Below, piece after piece: positions 24,302-33,272 of a DNA stretch of 64,000 nt. The stretch spans positions 248,001 to 312,000 of the forward strand of contig JAEURR010000005.1 of NCBI GenBank assembly GCA_016788115.1, given 5' to 3'. A program made the translations under genes and the position numbers. This DNA is from Chthonomonas sp. (lineage in GTDB: Bacteria > Armatimonadota > Fimbriimonadia > Fimbriimonadales > Fimbriimonadaceae). Within the stretch, counting starts at the first letter, position 1. Every line of letters starts with the position of its first letter. The notes under the pieces are model-generated. The model was not told the origin of the DNA. It made no database searches and saw only the letters and a program-made list of their open reading frames with translations.

Positions 24302-26140
24302 CTAGTTCGCCTCCCGTAGAGTTGGCACCAGCCGTCTCAACACAAGCCACAGCGCATATCCAAAGAGCCCGCCGATGACCCACCCGATGCCGATGCGGGC
24401 CAGACCTAGCAAGATCGGAGTGTGCAGATGGCAGAGCGTATTGACGACGCTTGTCAGGGCGATGGTCCCCACGGTGATGCACGCGACCGCCGCCAATTCG
24501 AGGCCTTTGCTTTCGCGCTTGTGGCCAAGAGCCAAGAGCATCAGTCCGACAACCATCGCAGGGTGGCCGATCAGAAACTCCTTAGTGCGAGGCCGGGTGT
24601 AGAGGACCCAGTCGAGCAAGCTTCGGAGTTTGAGCTCCAAACCGCTGACCGCCGCGGGATTGTCGTTCCCGGTGCGGGCGAGCAGCATGCTCACGACGAC
24701 GAGTGCACCCAGGCCAGCTACGATTCCGAGCCACGTCGCGGGTTTGGCAAGAAGAGCACGCATCGAAACGCGCCGCTGCAGCAGATAGACGCCGATGACG
24801 AGGAGCGGCAGGAAGTGCGCCGCCTTGACCCCCGAGAACTCATCTATGTGCAGGAAGTAGGCGCGACCGTTGAGGATCCCCGCGATGCTGAGGCCACCCA
24901 CAAGGCTGATGGCGGTCAAGACGAGGTAGCAGAGCCACGGGCTTACGCGCTCGCGCGACTCCAGCCAAACGATGGCTGCCACCGGGAAAATGAGCGCCGC
25001 GAGGAATGCAGGGACCCACGCCACCGAAGGGACTTGGCTCGCTGCCGCAGCGAGCAGGGCCATGACGCCGATGGCTACTTGTAACGAAAACGATCGGAAC
25101 AGGGTCTGTCCCAGCCACACTGCGACGAGCGCACCCCCGGCAGCGATCAGCAGTTTGAGCACTCGCGGAACTTCTGTTTCGCCGAACGGCTTGGCCGGGC
25201 CGATGGCAACACCTTCTCGACCGAGGCCACTCCGGACCAGTCGTAGCGACTCCAGGATCGGTTCGTCCGATGCCGCGCTCGCGGTGGTGACGGGCCGAAG
25301 GAGCAAAGTCCGAATGTTCCGTTCCCGGGCGGCCTTGCTGTACCGTTCCACGTACTCGGCGGGCGAGGCCTTGTCGACTTCCGCGGACTGCATGCTGTGG
25401 AGCCGGATCAGCCGATCTTCGCACAACTCGGCCATCCAGGTATCCCCAGCGATCTTGGCGAACTCTGGCGAGTAATAGTTCAGCTGAAGCTGCGCGAGCA
25501 ATTCTGCAGTCTCCTTCACAAGCCCCCGCTGGCCCAGCACCTGCTCGCCTTCCGGCAGGTAACCAATCGCTCCGCGCGCTTTCGAAAGTTTCAGCAGCTC
25601 CGCGATCTCGGTCGCATCAAGCCCGAATCCATTCGAATGTCGAGCGATGATCGGAAGTCCGGCAGTGACGATGACGCGCGCACGGTCTGGATCGATCCCC
25701 AGCGAATAGCCGCGAATGGTTTCGAGGGAGACGTTCACCAATTGGAGCCCCTGACTTTGGTCGGGGATGAGGTTGATGTAGCTCTTCGGAGCCCGGCGAT
25801 CCAAAACCACCTTGACACGCGCGACCACCGACGGGATGCCGCGAACAGTGATCCCTGCATCAGTGGGAACTGCCCACAGTTTTCCCTCATCAAGGGCTTC
25901 GCCGATGGTCTCTTCGGACAGCACCACTGCGCCGAGCCCAGCCTGTTTGGCCCGAGCAAGGAGCCCGCCCACATCGCCGGCGGCGGACCCTTCGAGGATT
26001 GACATCTCCATGGCCAGCGTCGTCGCTTCATTGTGCGATTCGACCGAAATGCGTTCCTTGATCGAAAGCAGCGCCGCAAGGGCAGTAACGACCATCACGA
26101 TCGCGACCCAGCGAGGGAATTGAGGACGAGAATCAGTCAT
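24302..26140 (-). CDS. DUF5693 integral membrane protein
   Basis: The predicted 612-aa protein has one N-terminal TM (about 11-27) and a large extracytoplasmic domain (about 30-330, with VVLSEETIGEALDEGKL and LRLVRSGLGREG). A C-terminal block of about eight TM helices starts near KLLIAAGGALVAVWLG. This layout and its position just before csaB match DUF5693, a family found next to csaB in many SLH-bearing bacteria and thought to act in secondary cell-wall polymer assembly. ATG 26140 (with TTG 26146 as alternative) overlaps the rhomboid stop by 8 nt. Confidence 0.88.
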   Translation of the reverse strand: MTDSRPQFPRWVAIVMVVTALAALLSIKERISVESHNEATTLAMEMSILEGSAAGDVGGLLARAKQAGLGAVVLSEETIGEALDEGKLWAVPTDAGITVRGIPSVVARVKVVLDRRAPKSYINLIPDQSQGLQLVNVSLETIRGYSLGIDPDRARVIVTAGLPIIARHSNGFGLDATEIAELLKLSKARGAIGYLPEGEQVLGQRGLVKETAELLAQLQLNYYSPEFAKIAGDTWMAELCEDRLIRLHSMQSAEVDKASPAEYVERYSKAARERNIRTLLLRPVTTASAASDEPILESLRLVRSGLGREGVAIGPAKPFGETEVPRVLKLLIAAGGALVAVWLGQTLFRSFSLQVAIGVMALLAAAASQVPSVAWVPAFLAALIFPVAAIVWLESRERVSPWLCYLVLTAISLVGGLSIAGILNGRAYFLHIDEFSGVKAAHFLPLLVIGVYLLQRRVSMRALLAKPATWLGIVAGLGALVVVSMLLARTGNDNPAAVSGLELKLRSLLDWVLYTRPRTKEFLIGHPAMVVGLMLLALGHKRESKGLELAAVACITVGTIALTSVVNTLCHLHTPILLGLARIGIGWVIGGLFGYALWLVLRRLVPTLREAN

Positions 26141-26810
26141 GGTCAAATGAGAACTGCTTTCCTCTGAGCAATCGCTGAGGTCCCCCTGCGATGATCACGG
26201 TCAGCATGCCAGCGAGGAACCCGCCCGCATGGGCCCAATTGGCTACGCCCTGCTGGGGGAAAATGATCTGCCACAGGAACCAAAGGCTAAGAAGGATCCA
26301 TGCGGCAACTTCGACGGGCCAAAACAGGAACGGAAAGACGATCAGTGTAATGCGGTTTGCGGGGAAAAGCAGGAAGTAGGCTCCAAGAACCCCGCCGATG
26401 GCCCCCGATGCGCCCAAAGTGGGGACGCCCGAGCTTGCCAGAACGAGTACGTGCGCGACCGAGGCAAACAAGCCCCAGAACAAGTACATCACGGTGTAGC
26501 GTGCTGGGCCCATGGCCGCCTCGACGTTCTCGCCAAAGGTCAGCAAGAAGATCAGGTTGCCGATCAGGTGGGTGAGGTTGCCGTGGAGGAACAGCGATGT
26601 GAACAGGGTCGTCATCGCCTTCCAGTCGCCGTGGCCCGTGACGGCGGCGACCACATCGCGCGGCTTCATGGTGAGATCCGAAAAGACGACGCTCGGTCCG
26701 AGCAGCGCACCATTCCGGTCCCACAAGTAAATGATCACGTTGAGCGCGATCAACGTGTACGTCACCACGGGTGTTTGGCGGGAGTGCGCGTTATCGCGGA
26801 CAGGGTACAT
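26133..26810 (-). CDS. Rhomboid-family intramembrane serine protease
   Basis: The 225-aa polytopic protein has the rhomboid catalytic dyad: Ser135 in LGASGAIGG and His194 in WAHAGGF, plus the HGNLTHLIGNLIFL helix that supplies the oxyanion His/Asn. About six or seven membrane helices are visible. Rhomboids cut single-TM substrates within the membrane. Its stop overlaps the DUF5693 start, placing proteolysis in the same translational unit as CsaB. A MarR regulator gene lies 33 nt upstream. Confidence 0.95.
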   Translation of the reverse strand: MYPVRDNAHSRQTPVVTYTLIALNVIIYLWDRNGALLGPSVVFSDLTMKPRDVVAAVTGHGDWKAMTTLFTSLFLHGNLTHLIGNLIFLLTFGENVEAAMGPARYTVMYLFWGLFASVAHVLVLASSGVPTLGASGAIGGVLGAYFLLFPANRITLIVFPFLFWPVEVAAWILLSLWFLWQIIFPQQGVANWAHAGGFLAGMLTVIIAGGPQRLLRGKQFSFDHD

Positions 26811-26843
26811 CGTGCAATGCGGAGTGTACCAACCCCGGTCAAC

Positions 26844-27305
26844 TTACAGGAGCGGGTTCTGAGGATTGCCTAAAGTTCGATGAAGTACTGAGCGCATGCA
26901 CGCGGCCTCATCGGGGCTCATGTGCACTGCGAAATGTTCTTGGATGAGCGCGGCGTAGCACGGCCAAGTCTCCTTGCGCGCTTGCTCTCCTTGCGGGAGG
27001 AGCGCACAGAGGTAGCTGCGACGATCTTGAGGATGGACGATTCGCTGGACAAATCCCTTCCGTTCAAGACGGTCCACCAACCGTGTCAGGCCGCTGGGGC
27101 TGAAAACGACGCGCCGAGCCAGCTCGCTCATCGTCATGCGCTGATCGGGCGCGTCTTCGAGAGCCAGCAACACATCATAGAGCTCCAGTGTCAGGTGCCC
27201 CCGTTGCTCCAGCTCGGCGTTGAACTTGCGCGTGAGCGTGGCATGGCAAAACAGCAGGCTGCCCCAGACTCGTCTTTGAACATCGCCTAGCACCGAATCT
27301 CCCAT
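26844..27305 (-). CDS. MarR-family transcriptional regulator
   Basis: The predicted 153-aa winged-helix protein has recognition helix and wing in MSELARRVVFSPSGLTRLVD and RLERKGFVQRIVHPQDRRSY, as in MarR regulators. ATG 27305 (GDSVLGDVQRRVWGSLL) is preferred by alignment; a longer form from 27347 is possible. A TAAACT box lies nine bases upstream of this ATG. It reads into the rhomboid-DUF5693-csaB-barrel operon and is divergent from the subtilase, so it is positioned to control either. The ligand cannot be inferred. Confidence 0.9.
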   Translation of the reverse strand: MGDSVLGDVQRRVWGSLLFCHATLTRKFNAELEQRGHLTLELYDVLLALEDAPDQRMTMSELARRVVFSPSGLTRLVDRLERKGFVQRIVHPQDRRSYLCALLPQGEQARKETWPCYAALIQEHFAVHMSPDEAACMRSVLHRTLGNPQNPLL

Positions 27306-27461
27306 TGGCGAGTAGTTTACAAGAAACGAGTCCCGATGATTCGACATCTGGGTGACAGGTCCTAGAACAATGCAGACAAGTTCTCAGCGTCGCCGGATAA
27401 AATGCGGTGTAAGATAGCATGTGCTTGCGCCTGACAAGCAGACTGGAGTAAACACGCAAAC

Positions 27462-30134
27462 ATGAAACGGCGAATCCCGATTTTCAACCTGAGGCAGCGC
27501 ACCCGATCCTGCCCACCCATGCTCAGGCTTGGCGCGCTGACCACAGCGTTGCTGGGCGTCATGGCCGTAAGTAACGTTGCGCACGCGCAGACATTCACAA
27601 ACGTTACAGCGCTCAAGCGCATCGAGGCGAGCTCAAAGCGGCAAGCCGATCGCGAGCAGGCGGCGGTCCAGAAATTTGCCGAGCGCACGGGTCTACCCAT
27701 GCGGCAGGTGCTCCCAAACGGGGGAATCAGCATCTTGAGCCGCATCGAAAACAACCGACCGATCTACGTTCAGACTTGGGGCCTCTCGGACGCCAAGACG
27801 GTAGAAGTGGATCGACTGTGGCCTGGCGGTGACTTGGGATTGGGCCTCACGGGTGCGGGTGAAACACTGGGTATCTGGGAAGCAGGTGGAAACCCCGAAA
27901 CGACTCATGTTGAGTTCGGTGGCCGAATCACAATCCGGGATGGAAACGTAACGGTCAGCGACCACGCGACCCACGTCGCGGGCATCATGGCAGCGGGAGG
28001 AATCAATCCGCTGGCAAAGGGGATGTCGTACCAGGCGAACTTGAGCGCGTACGACGCGTTTAATGATGCGAGTGAAGCAGCGATTGAGGCTGCTGGCGGG
28101 CTGGAAATCTCGAACCACTCGTACGGTGCCCGCAGCGGTTTCCAATGGCTCGGTGAGTGGTACTGGTACGGCGACCCGGGCGTTGACGCCTTCTACGACT
28201 ACACGTTTGGACGTTACGATTTCGGTTGCCGCCAGTGGGACGACCTTCTGTACGCCGCACCGTACTACCTGTCGTGCTGGTCCTCGGGTAACCAGCGCTA
28301 TCCCGGCGTTCCGACGACGGCTTTCCAGCACAAGGTGTGGAACGGTACCGCTTGGACCGACGTCACCGCAGCTCGCGATGCGCAGGAGTACTATGACACC
28401 ATTACCGGTGAGCAGTCGTCCAAGAACGTGCTTTCTGTCGGCGCGGTCGAAACGACCGACGGAAACTACCTGAACCCCTCCAGTGTTCGACTCGCCGACT
28501 TTTCGAGCACCGGACCAACCGATGACGGACGCATCAAGCCCGACGTCGTCGGCGTCGGTGTCCAAGTCCTTTCGTCCGTCCCGGGTAACGGCTACGCGCG
28601 ATTTAGCGGCACCAGCATGTCCTCGCCAAACGTGGCCGGTACCGCAGGCTTGGTGAACCAACATTACAAGCAGGTCATCGGCTCGCGACCGCTGGCAGCA
28701 ACCATGAAGGCACTGCTCATCCACACTGCCAAGGAAGCAGGTCGGGTGAATCAGCCGTTCCTCGTTCAGCCTCGCGTCGGTCCCGACTACCTGTTCGGCT
28801 GGGGATTGGTGGATGCGGCAGCTGCTGCCCAGCAGATCAACCGCGCTTCGTTTGATCCGCTAGCGATTCAGGAGTTGGTCCTGAATCAAGGGCAGACGTT
28901 ACAGTTCCCAATCGCAGCAACCAATGCGGGCCCAGTCAAGGTGACGATTGCTTGGACCGACCCCGCGGGTACAAGCGGCCCAATCGCAGCCAATGACCGC
29001 ACTCCGAAGCTGGTCAACGACCTGGATCTCCGAGTCGTTCGAAATTCAGACAACCAGGTGTTCATGCCTTGGGTCCTAGACCCGGCGAACCCGGGCAACC
29101 TTGCGACGTTCGGGGACAACTTCCGCGACAATGTGGAGCAAGTCTACATCTCGGTCCCGACGCCCGGTCTGTACACCGTTGAGATTAGCCACAAGGGTGG
29201 CTCGCTGTTGCCGACGGGTAGCCAAGCGGTTAGCGTCGTCACCACGGCCATCGCTCCTGATGGATATGAGGCACTCACGCTGGCCCCAAGCGCAGCCGTA
29301 GGTGGTGTCGAGAACGCGGCCGCCACGCTGACACTGGTCGACCCTGCCACGGATGATCACGTCGTCAGCCTCACGAGCAGCAATCCGAGCGCAGCGTCGG
29401 TCCCGTCCACCGTGACCGTCCCGCAAGGCCAGTCTTCGGTCACTATTCCGATTACGACCGCGTCGGTACGCCCGGCTCCGGGTCGAAGCTCGGTAGACGT
29501 GACGATCATCGCCGCGAGTAGCCTTGGCAACCGCAGCGTGCTCCTCCACGTTCTCCCGATCGGCATCGGCAGCTTGACGCTCGACCCCGACGCAGTCGTC
29601 GGCGGCAACACCGCGACCGGCTTCGTCACGCTGAACGCTCCCGCGGCTCAGTACGGCGCAGCTGTGGTGATCACGAGCGACCTACCTGGCGTTGCCAAGT
29701 CAACCCGCAACTGGATCCTGATCCCGCCGGGCAAGACGACCGGTGAATTCAAGATCCGCACAAAGCCGGTCACGTCGCAATCGACGGTCATCATCCGAGC
29801 CAGCCGCTTGGGTAGCGAAGCCGAGGCGGATCTGACCGTGCTCCGAACGTCGCTCACTTCGCTGGTCTCGTCGCCGAGCGACCCGGTCGGTGGCCAGACG
29901 CTCAAGCTGACGGTCAGCCTCAACGGCCCGGCACCGACAGGCGGTTCAACCGTGACTCTGTCAAGCAGCAACTCGGCGATAGCGCCAGTCCCTGCTTCGG
30001 TTCAGATCCCGGCGGGACGCAAGACGGTGGTCGTAAACGTACGAACGTCGGCTGTATCTGCAGCCACGAACGTCACGTTCACCGCGGCTCGTTTGGGAAT
30101 CACCAAGACCTCGCAGATCACCGTTCGACCGTAA
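27462..30134 (+). CDS. Secreted subtilisin-like serine protease (S8) with C-terminal Ig-like repeats; Glu at the usual Asp position
   Basis: The 890-aa protein has a long signal peptide (about 1-42, VAHAQ). In the S8 domain, His171 (DHATHVAGIMAA), oxyanion Asn277 (WSSGNQ) and nucleophile Ser385 (SGTSMSSPNVAG) are clear. The catalytic Asp position in the GIWDGG-type motif reads GIWEAGG (Glu140). A beta-sandwich P/propeptide-like domain (about 470-600, LVNDLDLRV) follows. Three repeats of roughly 90 residues, each with VGG and S-S-N-P-type turns (about 600-890), finish the protein, probably as cell-surface or spacer modules. A TAAAAT box lies at 27398-27403. A terminator follows at 30153. Confidence 0.9.
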   Translation: MKRRIPIFNLRQRTRSCPPMLRLGALTTALLGVMAVSNVAHAQTFTNVTALKRIEASSKRQADREQAAVQKFAERTGLPMRQVLPNGGISILSRIENNRPIYVQTWGLSDAKTVEVDRLWPGGDLGLGLTGAGETLGIWEAGGNPETTHVEFGGRITIRDGNVTVSDHATHVAGIMAAGGINPLAKGMSYQANLSAYDAFNDASEAAIEAAGGLEISNHSYGARSGFQWLGEWYWYGDPGVDAFYDYTFGRYDFGCRQWDDLLYAAPYYLSCWSSGNQRYPGVPTTAFQHKVWNGTAWTDVTAARDAQEYYDTITGEQSSKNVLSVGAVETTDGNYLNPSSVRLADFSSTGPTDDGRIKPDVVGVGVQVLSSVPGNGYARFSGTSMSSPNVAGTAGLVNQHYKQVIGSRPLAATMKALLIHTAKEAGRVNQPFLVQPRVGPDYLFGWGLVDAAAAAQQINRASFDPLAIQELVLNQGQTLQFPIAATNAGPVKVTIAWTDPAGTSGPIAANDRTPKLVNDLDLRVVRNSDNQVFMPWVLDPANPGNLATFGDNFRDNVEQVYISVPTPGLYTVEISHKGGSLLPTGSQAVSVVTTAIAPDGYEALTLAPSAAVGGVENAAATLTLVDPATDDHVVSLTSSNPSAASVPSTVTVPQGQSSVTIPITTASVRPAPGRSSVDVTIIAASSLGNRSVLLHVLPIGIGSLTLDPDAVVGGNTATGFVTLNAPAAQYGAAVVITSDLPGVAKSTRNWILIPPGKTTGEFKIRTKPVTSQSTVIIRASRLGSEAEADLTVLRTSLTSLVSSPSDPVGGQTLKLTVSLNGPAPTGGSTVTLSSSNSAIAPVPASVQIPAGRKTVVVNVRTSAVSAATNVTFTAARLGITKTSQITVRP

Positions 30135-30152
30135 GTTCAGAACGAGGATCCC

Positions 30153-30189
30153 ATAGGGTGCTTTCGACTCTGAGTCGGAGGCACCCTAT
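30153..30189. terminator. Bidirectional terminator between the subtilase and the GT4 gene
   Basis: ATAGGGTGC pairs with GCACCCTAT, and an inner CGACTC/GAGTCG stem makes a long two-part hairpin; TTTCTTT follows on the plus strand. It overlaps the last codons and stop of the convergent glycosyltransferase gene. Confidence 0.85.
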
Positions 30190-31421
30190 TTCTTTGCGAG
30201 AGCCTCGAGGTGATCGGCGAATGCCGGGTAGACAATGTCGGCCTTGAACCGGTGATCAAAGAGAGCTGCGGCCGCTTGGCGTGCCGCAGGTCCATCTACG
30301 AACTCGGTGCTCAGAAGACGCTGCGCCGTGCCGTAAACCATCCCGCAGCCGGTCTGGGCGACCATATCCGCCACGAGCCCAGTGCTCAACCGCCACGCGA
30401 CCGGAAGACCGGCGCTGAAGTACTCGATGACCTTGTTCGGAATCGAACTGTGGTACATCGGCTCATCCTGATACGGCGCGAGCCCCATCGAGCTCCGGCG
30501 CATGAGCTCCCAGATCGCTGCTCGGTCTACCCACCCGGGCACCACCAGCGAACCGTCGGCCAAGTCTGCTGCCGCCGCTGCAAGCCCGGCGCGGTTTTCG
30601 CCGTCGCCGCACAGCACCATCTGCACAGACCGCCTGCGCTCGGGGCTCAACGTGCGCAGCGCCATCACCAGCTCGTCAAACTCGAACTGGTGCGAGATCG
30701 CTCCAAAAAAGCAGAGCACCTTGCGATGGGGGTCGGTGCCGACACCTAGGACATCCCAGAACGCCTTGGCCGCCTCAAGCTGCTGCGCGTCGGGCTCTTG
30801 GCTGGTGTAGCCAAACGGAAAGTCCCGATCCCACTTGGTCTTCGCGCGTCCCGCGTATTGCAATCCCCAGTCCACAAACGGCGCGGTGTGCCCGAGCACC
30901 GCATCCGCCTTGCGGAACGCCGCCGTGGTCTCCCTGGCAAGAGGCGACAGGAGCCTCTTGATCGCTGGCCGCGCAATACTCGGCCCCGCATCGGCGAAGA
31001 TATCCGGCCACATGTCGCGGCAGTCCAGGGCCACGGGACATCCGACTTTGAGTGCTTCGGTCGCGAGCTCGACAATGGGAATGCTGCACAGGATGACGTC
31101 GGGCCGAGGGAGCGAAGGCCACAGTCGGGCGAACTCCCGGGCGACGGCACGATGGTCGCGCATCCGGGCCAGCGAGATGTTGCGGCGATATCCCGTGCCC
31201 TTGAGTAGCACCAGCTCGTACGGCGCGGGATCGTGAATCTTCCGGGTCTCAGTTTGCCCAGTCCGCCACTGCTTTCGGACGTGGTCGAATGCGCTAGACC
31301 AAAAGGTCACATCATGGCCACGACGTGCGAGCTCCTGGGCTAACAACCCGCTCCGGAAGAGCCGTTCGTTCGAACCGTCGACCGGGAGCGGTTCTCCGAC
31401 GGTCAGTATCCAAATCCGCAC
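30186..31421 (-). CDS. Glycosyltransferase family 4 (WbuB-like)
   Basis: The 411-aa GT-B glycosyltransferase has an N-terminal lobe MRIWILTVGEPLPVDGSNERL with LLAQELARRGHDVTFW, and a nucleotide-sugar lobe with KVLCFFGAISHQFEFDEL, LCGDGENR and a conserved acidic/Pro region (YHSSIPNKVIEYFSAGLP) that binds the donor. It ends an eight-gene operon, 3 nt after the GHL10 gene. Likely role is assembly of surface polysaccharide; donor and acceptor are unknown. Confidence 0.9.
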   Translation of the reverse strand: MRIWILTVGEPLPVDGSNERLFRSGLLAQELARRGHDVTFWSSAFDHVRKQWRTGQTETRKIHDPAPYELVLLKGTGYRRNISLARMRDHRAVAREFARLWPSLPRPDVILCSIPIVELATEALKVGCPVALDCRDMWPDIFADAGPSIARPAIKRLLSPLARETTAAFRKADAVLGHTAPFVDWGLQYAGRAKTKWDRDFPFGYTSQEPDAQQLEAAKAFWDVLGVGTDPHRKVLCFFGAISHQFEFDELVMALRTLSPERRRSVQMVLCGDGENRAGLAAAAADLADGSLVVPGWVDRAAIWELMRRSSMGLAPYQDEPMYHSSIPNKVIEYFSAGLPVAWRLSTGLVADMVAQTGCGMVYGTAQRLLSTEFVDGPAARQAAAALFDHRFKADIVYPAFADHLEALAKK

Positions 31422-31424
31422 CGA

Positions 31425-33269
31425 CTACATTCCCGTCCCAGCGGCACCTTCTCGGATCACGACGGGATAGTCGCGCACTCTGGTCGCGTCGATGGAGGCC
31501 CGGCGGTGGCGCACCTCGTCCAGCAATCCCGCGACCGAGTGCGGAGCAACCTTGGGTTGGGCGAAGGCCCGCTTGAAGATGGGCCAGAATTGTTCGATAT
31601 CGTGGGACAGGTCGAAGACCATCACCCCTTGGGTCGCTCCACACGCCGCCTGCAAGGCGTCCATGAGAGCGTTGGGGCGCCCCTTAAACTTCATGAGCTC
31701 GATTCCTGCGTAGACCCAGGTCTCATCGCGGACCGCACGATTGCTTAGCTGCCCCGCGGCTTCCACGGTCCGGCCCGCTGGCAAGTTCCGAGAGAGAGCA
31801 TCGTAGACCGTCGCGGTCGGATAGTAGCATCCGGTCATCAAGAAGTCGATGTCCTGGGCGAAACCGGTCTTTCGGTACTGATCGTTCAAGAACGTGAACC
31901 CGGCCTGGAACTGCCGCGAGGCATAGTTGTTGCCGTATCGCCAGTATTCGCCATACCACGACCCCGCGTACACCCCAAGCTGGGTGCCCGGGCGGGCTTT
32001 CGCTACACGCCGCTTGGCCTCGGCGACCCAATCGGTCATCTGCTGAGCCCGCCAAGCCCACCATGCATCGAAGAATCGGCCAGCCCGCATCCCCTTCGTT
32101 AGGTCCAAGTTGAAACTGAGCTCGAAAACGTCGTTTGGCCAGTTGATCTGCTGGCCGACGAAGGCCTCAAATCCCGCACGCGCCTCCGGACTGAAATCGG
32201 CATTGAGGTTGCCGTAGCGCAAGCGATCGTCAAAGACGACCCCTGCCACATCGTAGTTCTCGGCGATCTCTTCAGCGAACGACCACACCCGCTCGCGCAC
32301 GCTCTGCTTGTGCGGATTCAACATGAGTGGGGTCTGTTGGTCCAGTCGCTCGGAGATCTTCACAAACTTCGGAATTGACTTGAACCGGACGCGTGCCCCG
32401 CCGCCGAGGTTCGCACGCAGATAATCCGCGGCTGCACCCTGACCCAGAATGAGGCTCCCCCCCTCGGGGATGCCAGGGAACGACCAGTTCTCACCTGTGA
32501 CCGCCATCAATACGATGCCGTCGCCATCGACGATCACCCCGTATGCTCCGGCAGGGGCCGTGCGTGGCGCGCTAACCCGCGTGAACACCGCAAGCTTCTG
32601 ACCAGAGGGATCGAGCTTGTTCGGTTCAGCCAACACCGGATACTCGGGGCCACCCCAGACGAGCGAAAGCACCGGCTCCGGCTCATACAAAACGGTTTGG
32701 TCCTCAGGGCGCTCGAAACCTGGACCCGGGAGACCGAAAAGGTCGCGCCCATTCGGATCCAATACCACGCTGCGGTGCCCCTCAGAGAAAGTATTCATGC
32801 TCGCGTACAGCGGGATCGCCTCGGCCTTGCACGCGGCGACCATCGCCTTGAGCGGGTCGAAGTCCATGGGCAGGGTTTGTCCCTTCCACTTGGTGAGCTT
32901 GTCGGTGAGCTTGCTCGGATAGAGCGTGTAGCCGACGATCGGCTTGACATCGAAAACGATCGAGTTGAATCCTGCGGATTTGACGGTGCGGACCAGGCTC
33001 TGGATCTTGGCGACCGAGTTGACCCGGTCCAAGTTTGCGGTCGCGTCCACCCACAGAATTCGGGCTTGGACGCCTTTGCTCTTCGCCGTCTGCTGAGCGA
33101 CGCCGATAGCGTTGTATCCCGTTTCAAGCTTGAGCGCGGGCAAGGTGGGCAGTGGGGCGTCGAGATCAAAGCGTCCTTCTAGCGGTTTGATGGGGTTGTC
33201 TGTTTGGGCCATGGCCAAGGTGCTCGCGAAGAGGGCCGCGATGGTCATCAGTCGGTTCATTCTCTGCAT
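31425..33269 (-). CDS. Secreted glycoside-hydrolase-like (GHL10/DUF187-type) protein
   Basis: The 614-aa secreted protein has a signal peptide (about 1-21, TLAMAQ). An N-terminal TIM-barrel half matches GHL10/YddW-like proteins (ILWVDATANLDR, FNSIVFDVKPIVGY, MVAACKAEAIPLYASMNTF), as does a second half with VAGVVFDDRLRYGN and LGVYAGSWYGEYW. About 110 residues of sandwich-like sequence separate the halves, which is unusual. Acidic residues in VFDDR are plausible catalytic groups. It lies between the DNRLRE protein (3-nt gap) and a GT4 (3-nt gap), suggesting action on an envelope glycan. Confidence 0.8.
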   Translation of the reverse strand: MQRMNRLMTIAALFASTLAMAQTDNPIKPLEGRFDLDAPLPTLPALKLETGYNAIGVAQQTAKSKGVQARILWVDATANLDRVNSVAKIQSLVRTVKSAGFNSIVFDVKPIVGYTLYPSKLTDKLTKWKGQTLPMDFDPLKAMVAACKAEAIPLYASMNTFSEGHRSVVLDPNGRDLFGLPGPGFERPEDQTVLYEPEPVLSLVWGGPEYPVLAEPNKLDPSGQKLAVFTRVSAPRTAPAGAYGVIVDGDGIVLMAVTGENWSFPGIPEGGSLILGQGAAADYLRANLGGGARVRFKSIPKFVKISERLDQQTPLMLNPHKQSVRERVWSFAEEIAENYDVAGVVFDDRLRYGNLNADFSPEARAGFEAFVGQQINWPNDVFELSFNLDLTKGMRAGRFFDAWWAWRAQQMTDWVAEAKRRVAKARPGTQLGVYAGSWYGEYWRYGNNYASRQFQAGFTFLNDQYRKTGFAQDIDFLMTGCYYPTATVYDALSRNLPAGRTVEAAGQLSNRAVRDETWVYAGIELMKFKGRPNALMDALQAACGATQGVMVFDLSHDIEQFWPIFKRAFAQPKVAPHSVAGLLDEVRHRRASIDATRVRDYPVVIREGAAGTGM

Positions 33270-33272
33270 GGT

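Noticed and set aside
27693-28724. 343-codon minus-strand frame
   Set aside because: Antisense to the subtilase domain; no recognisable motif.
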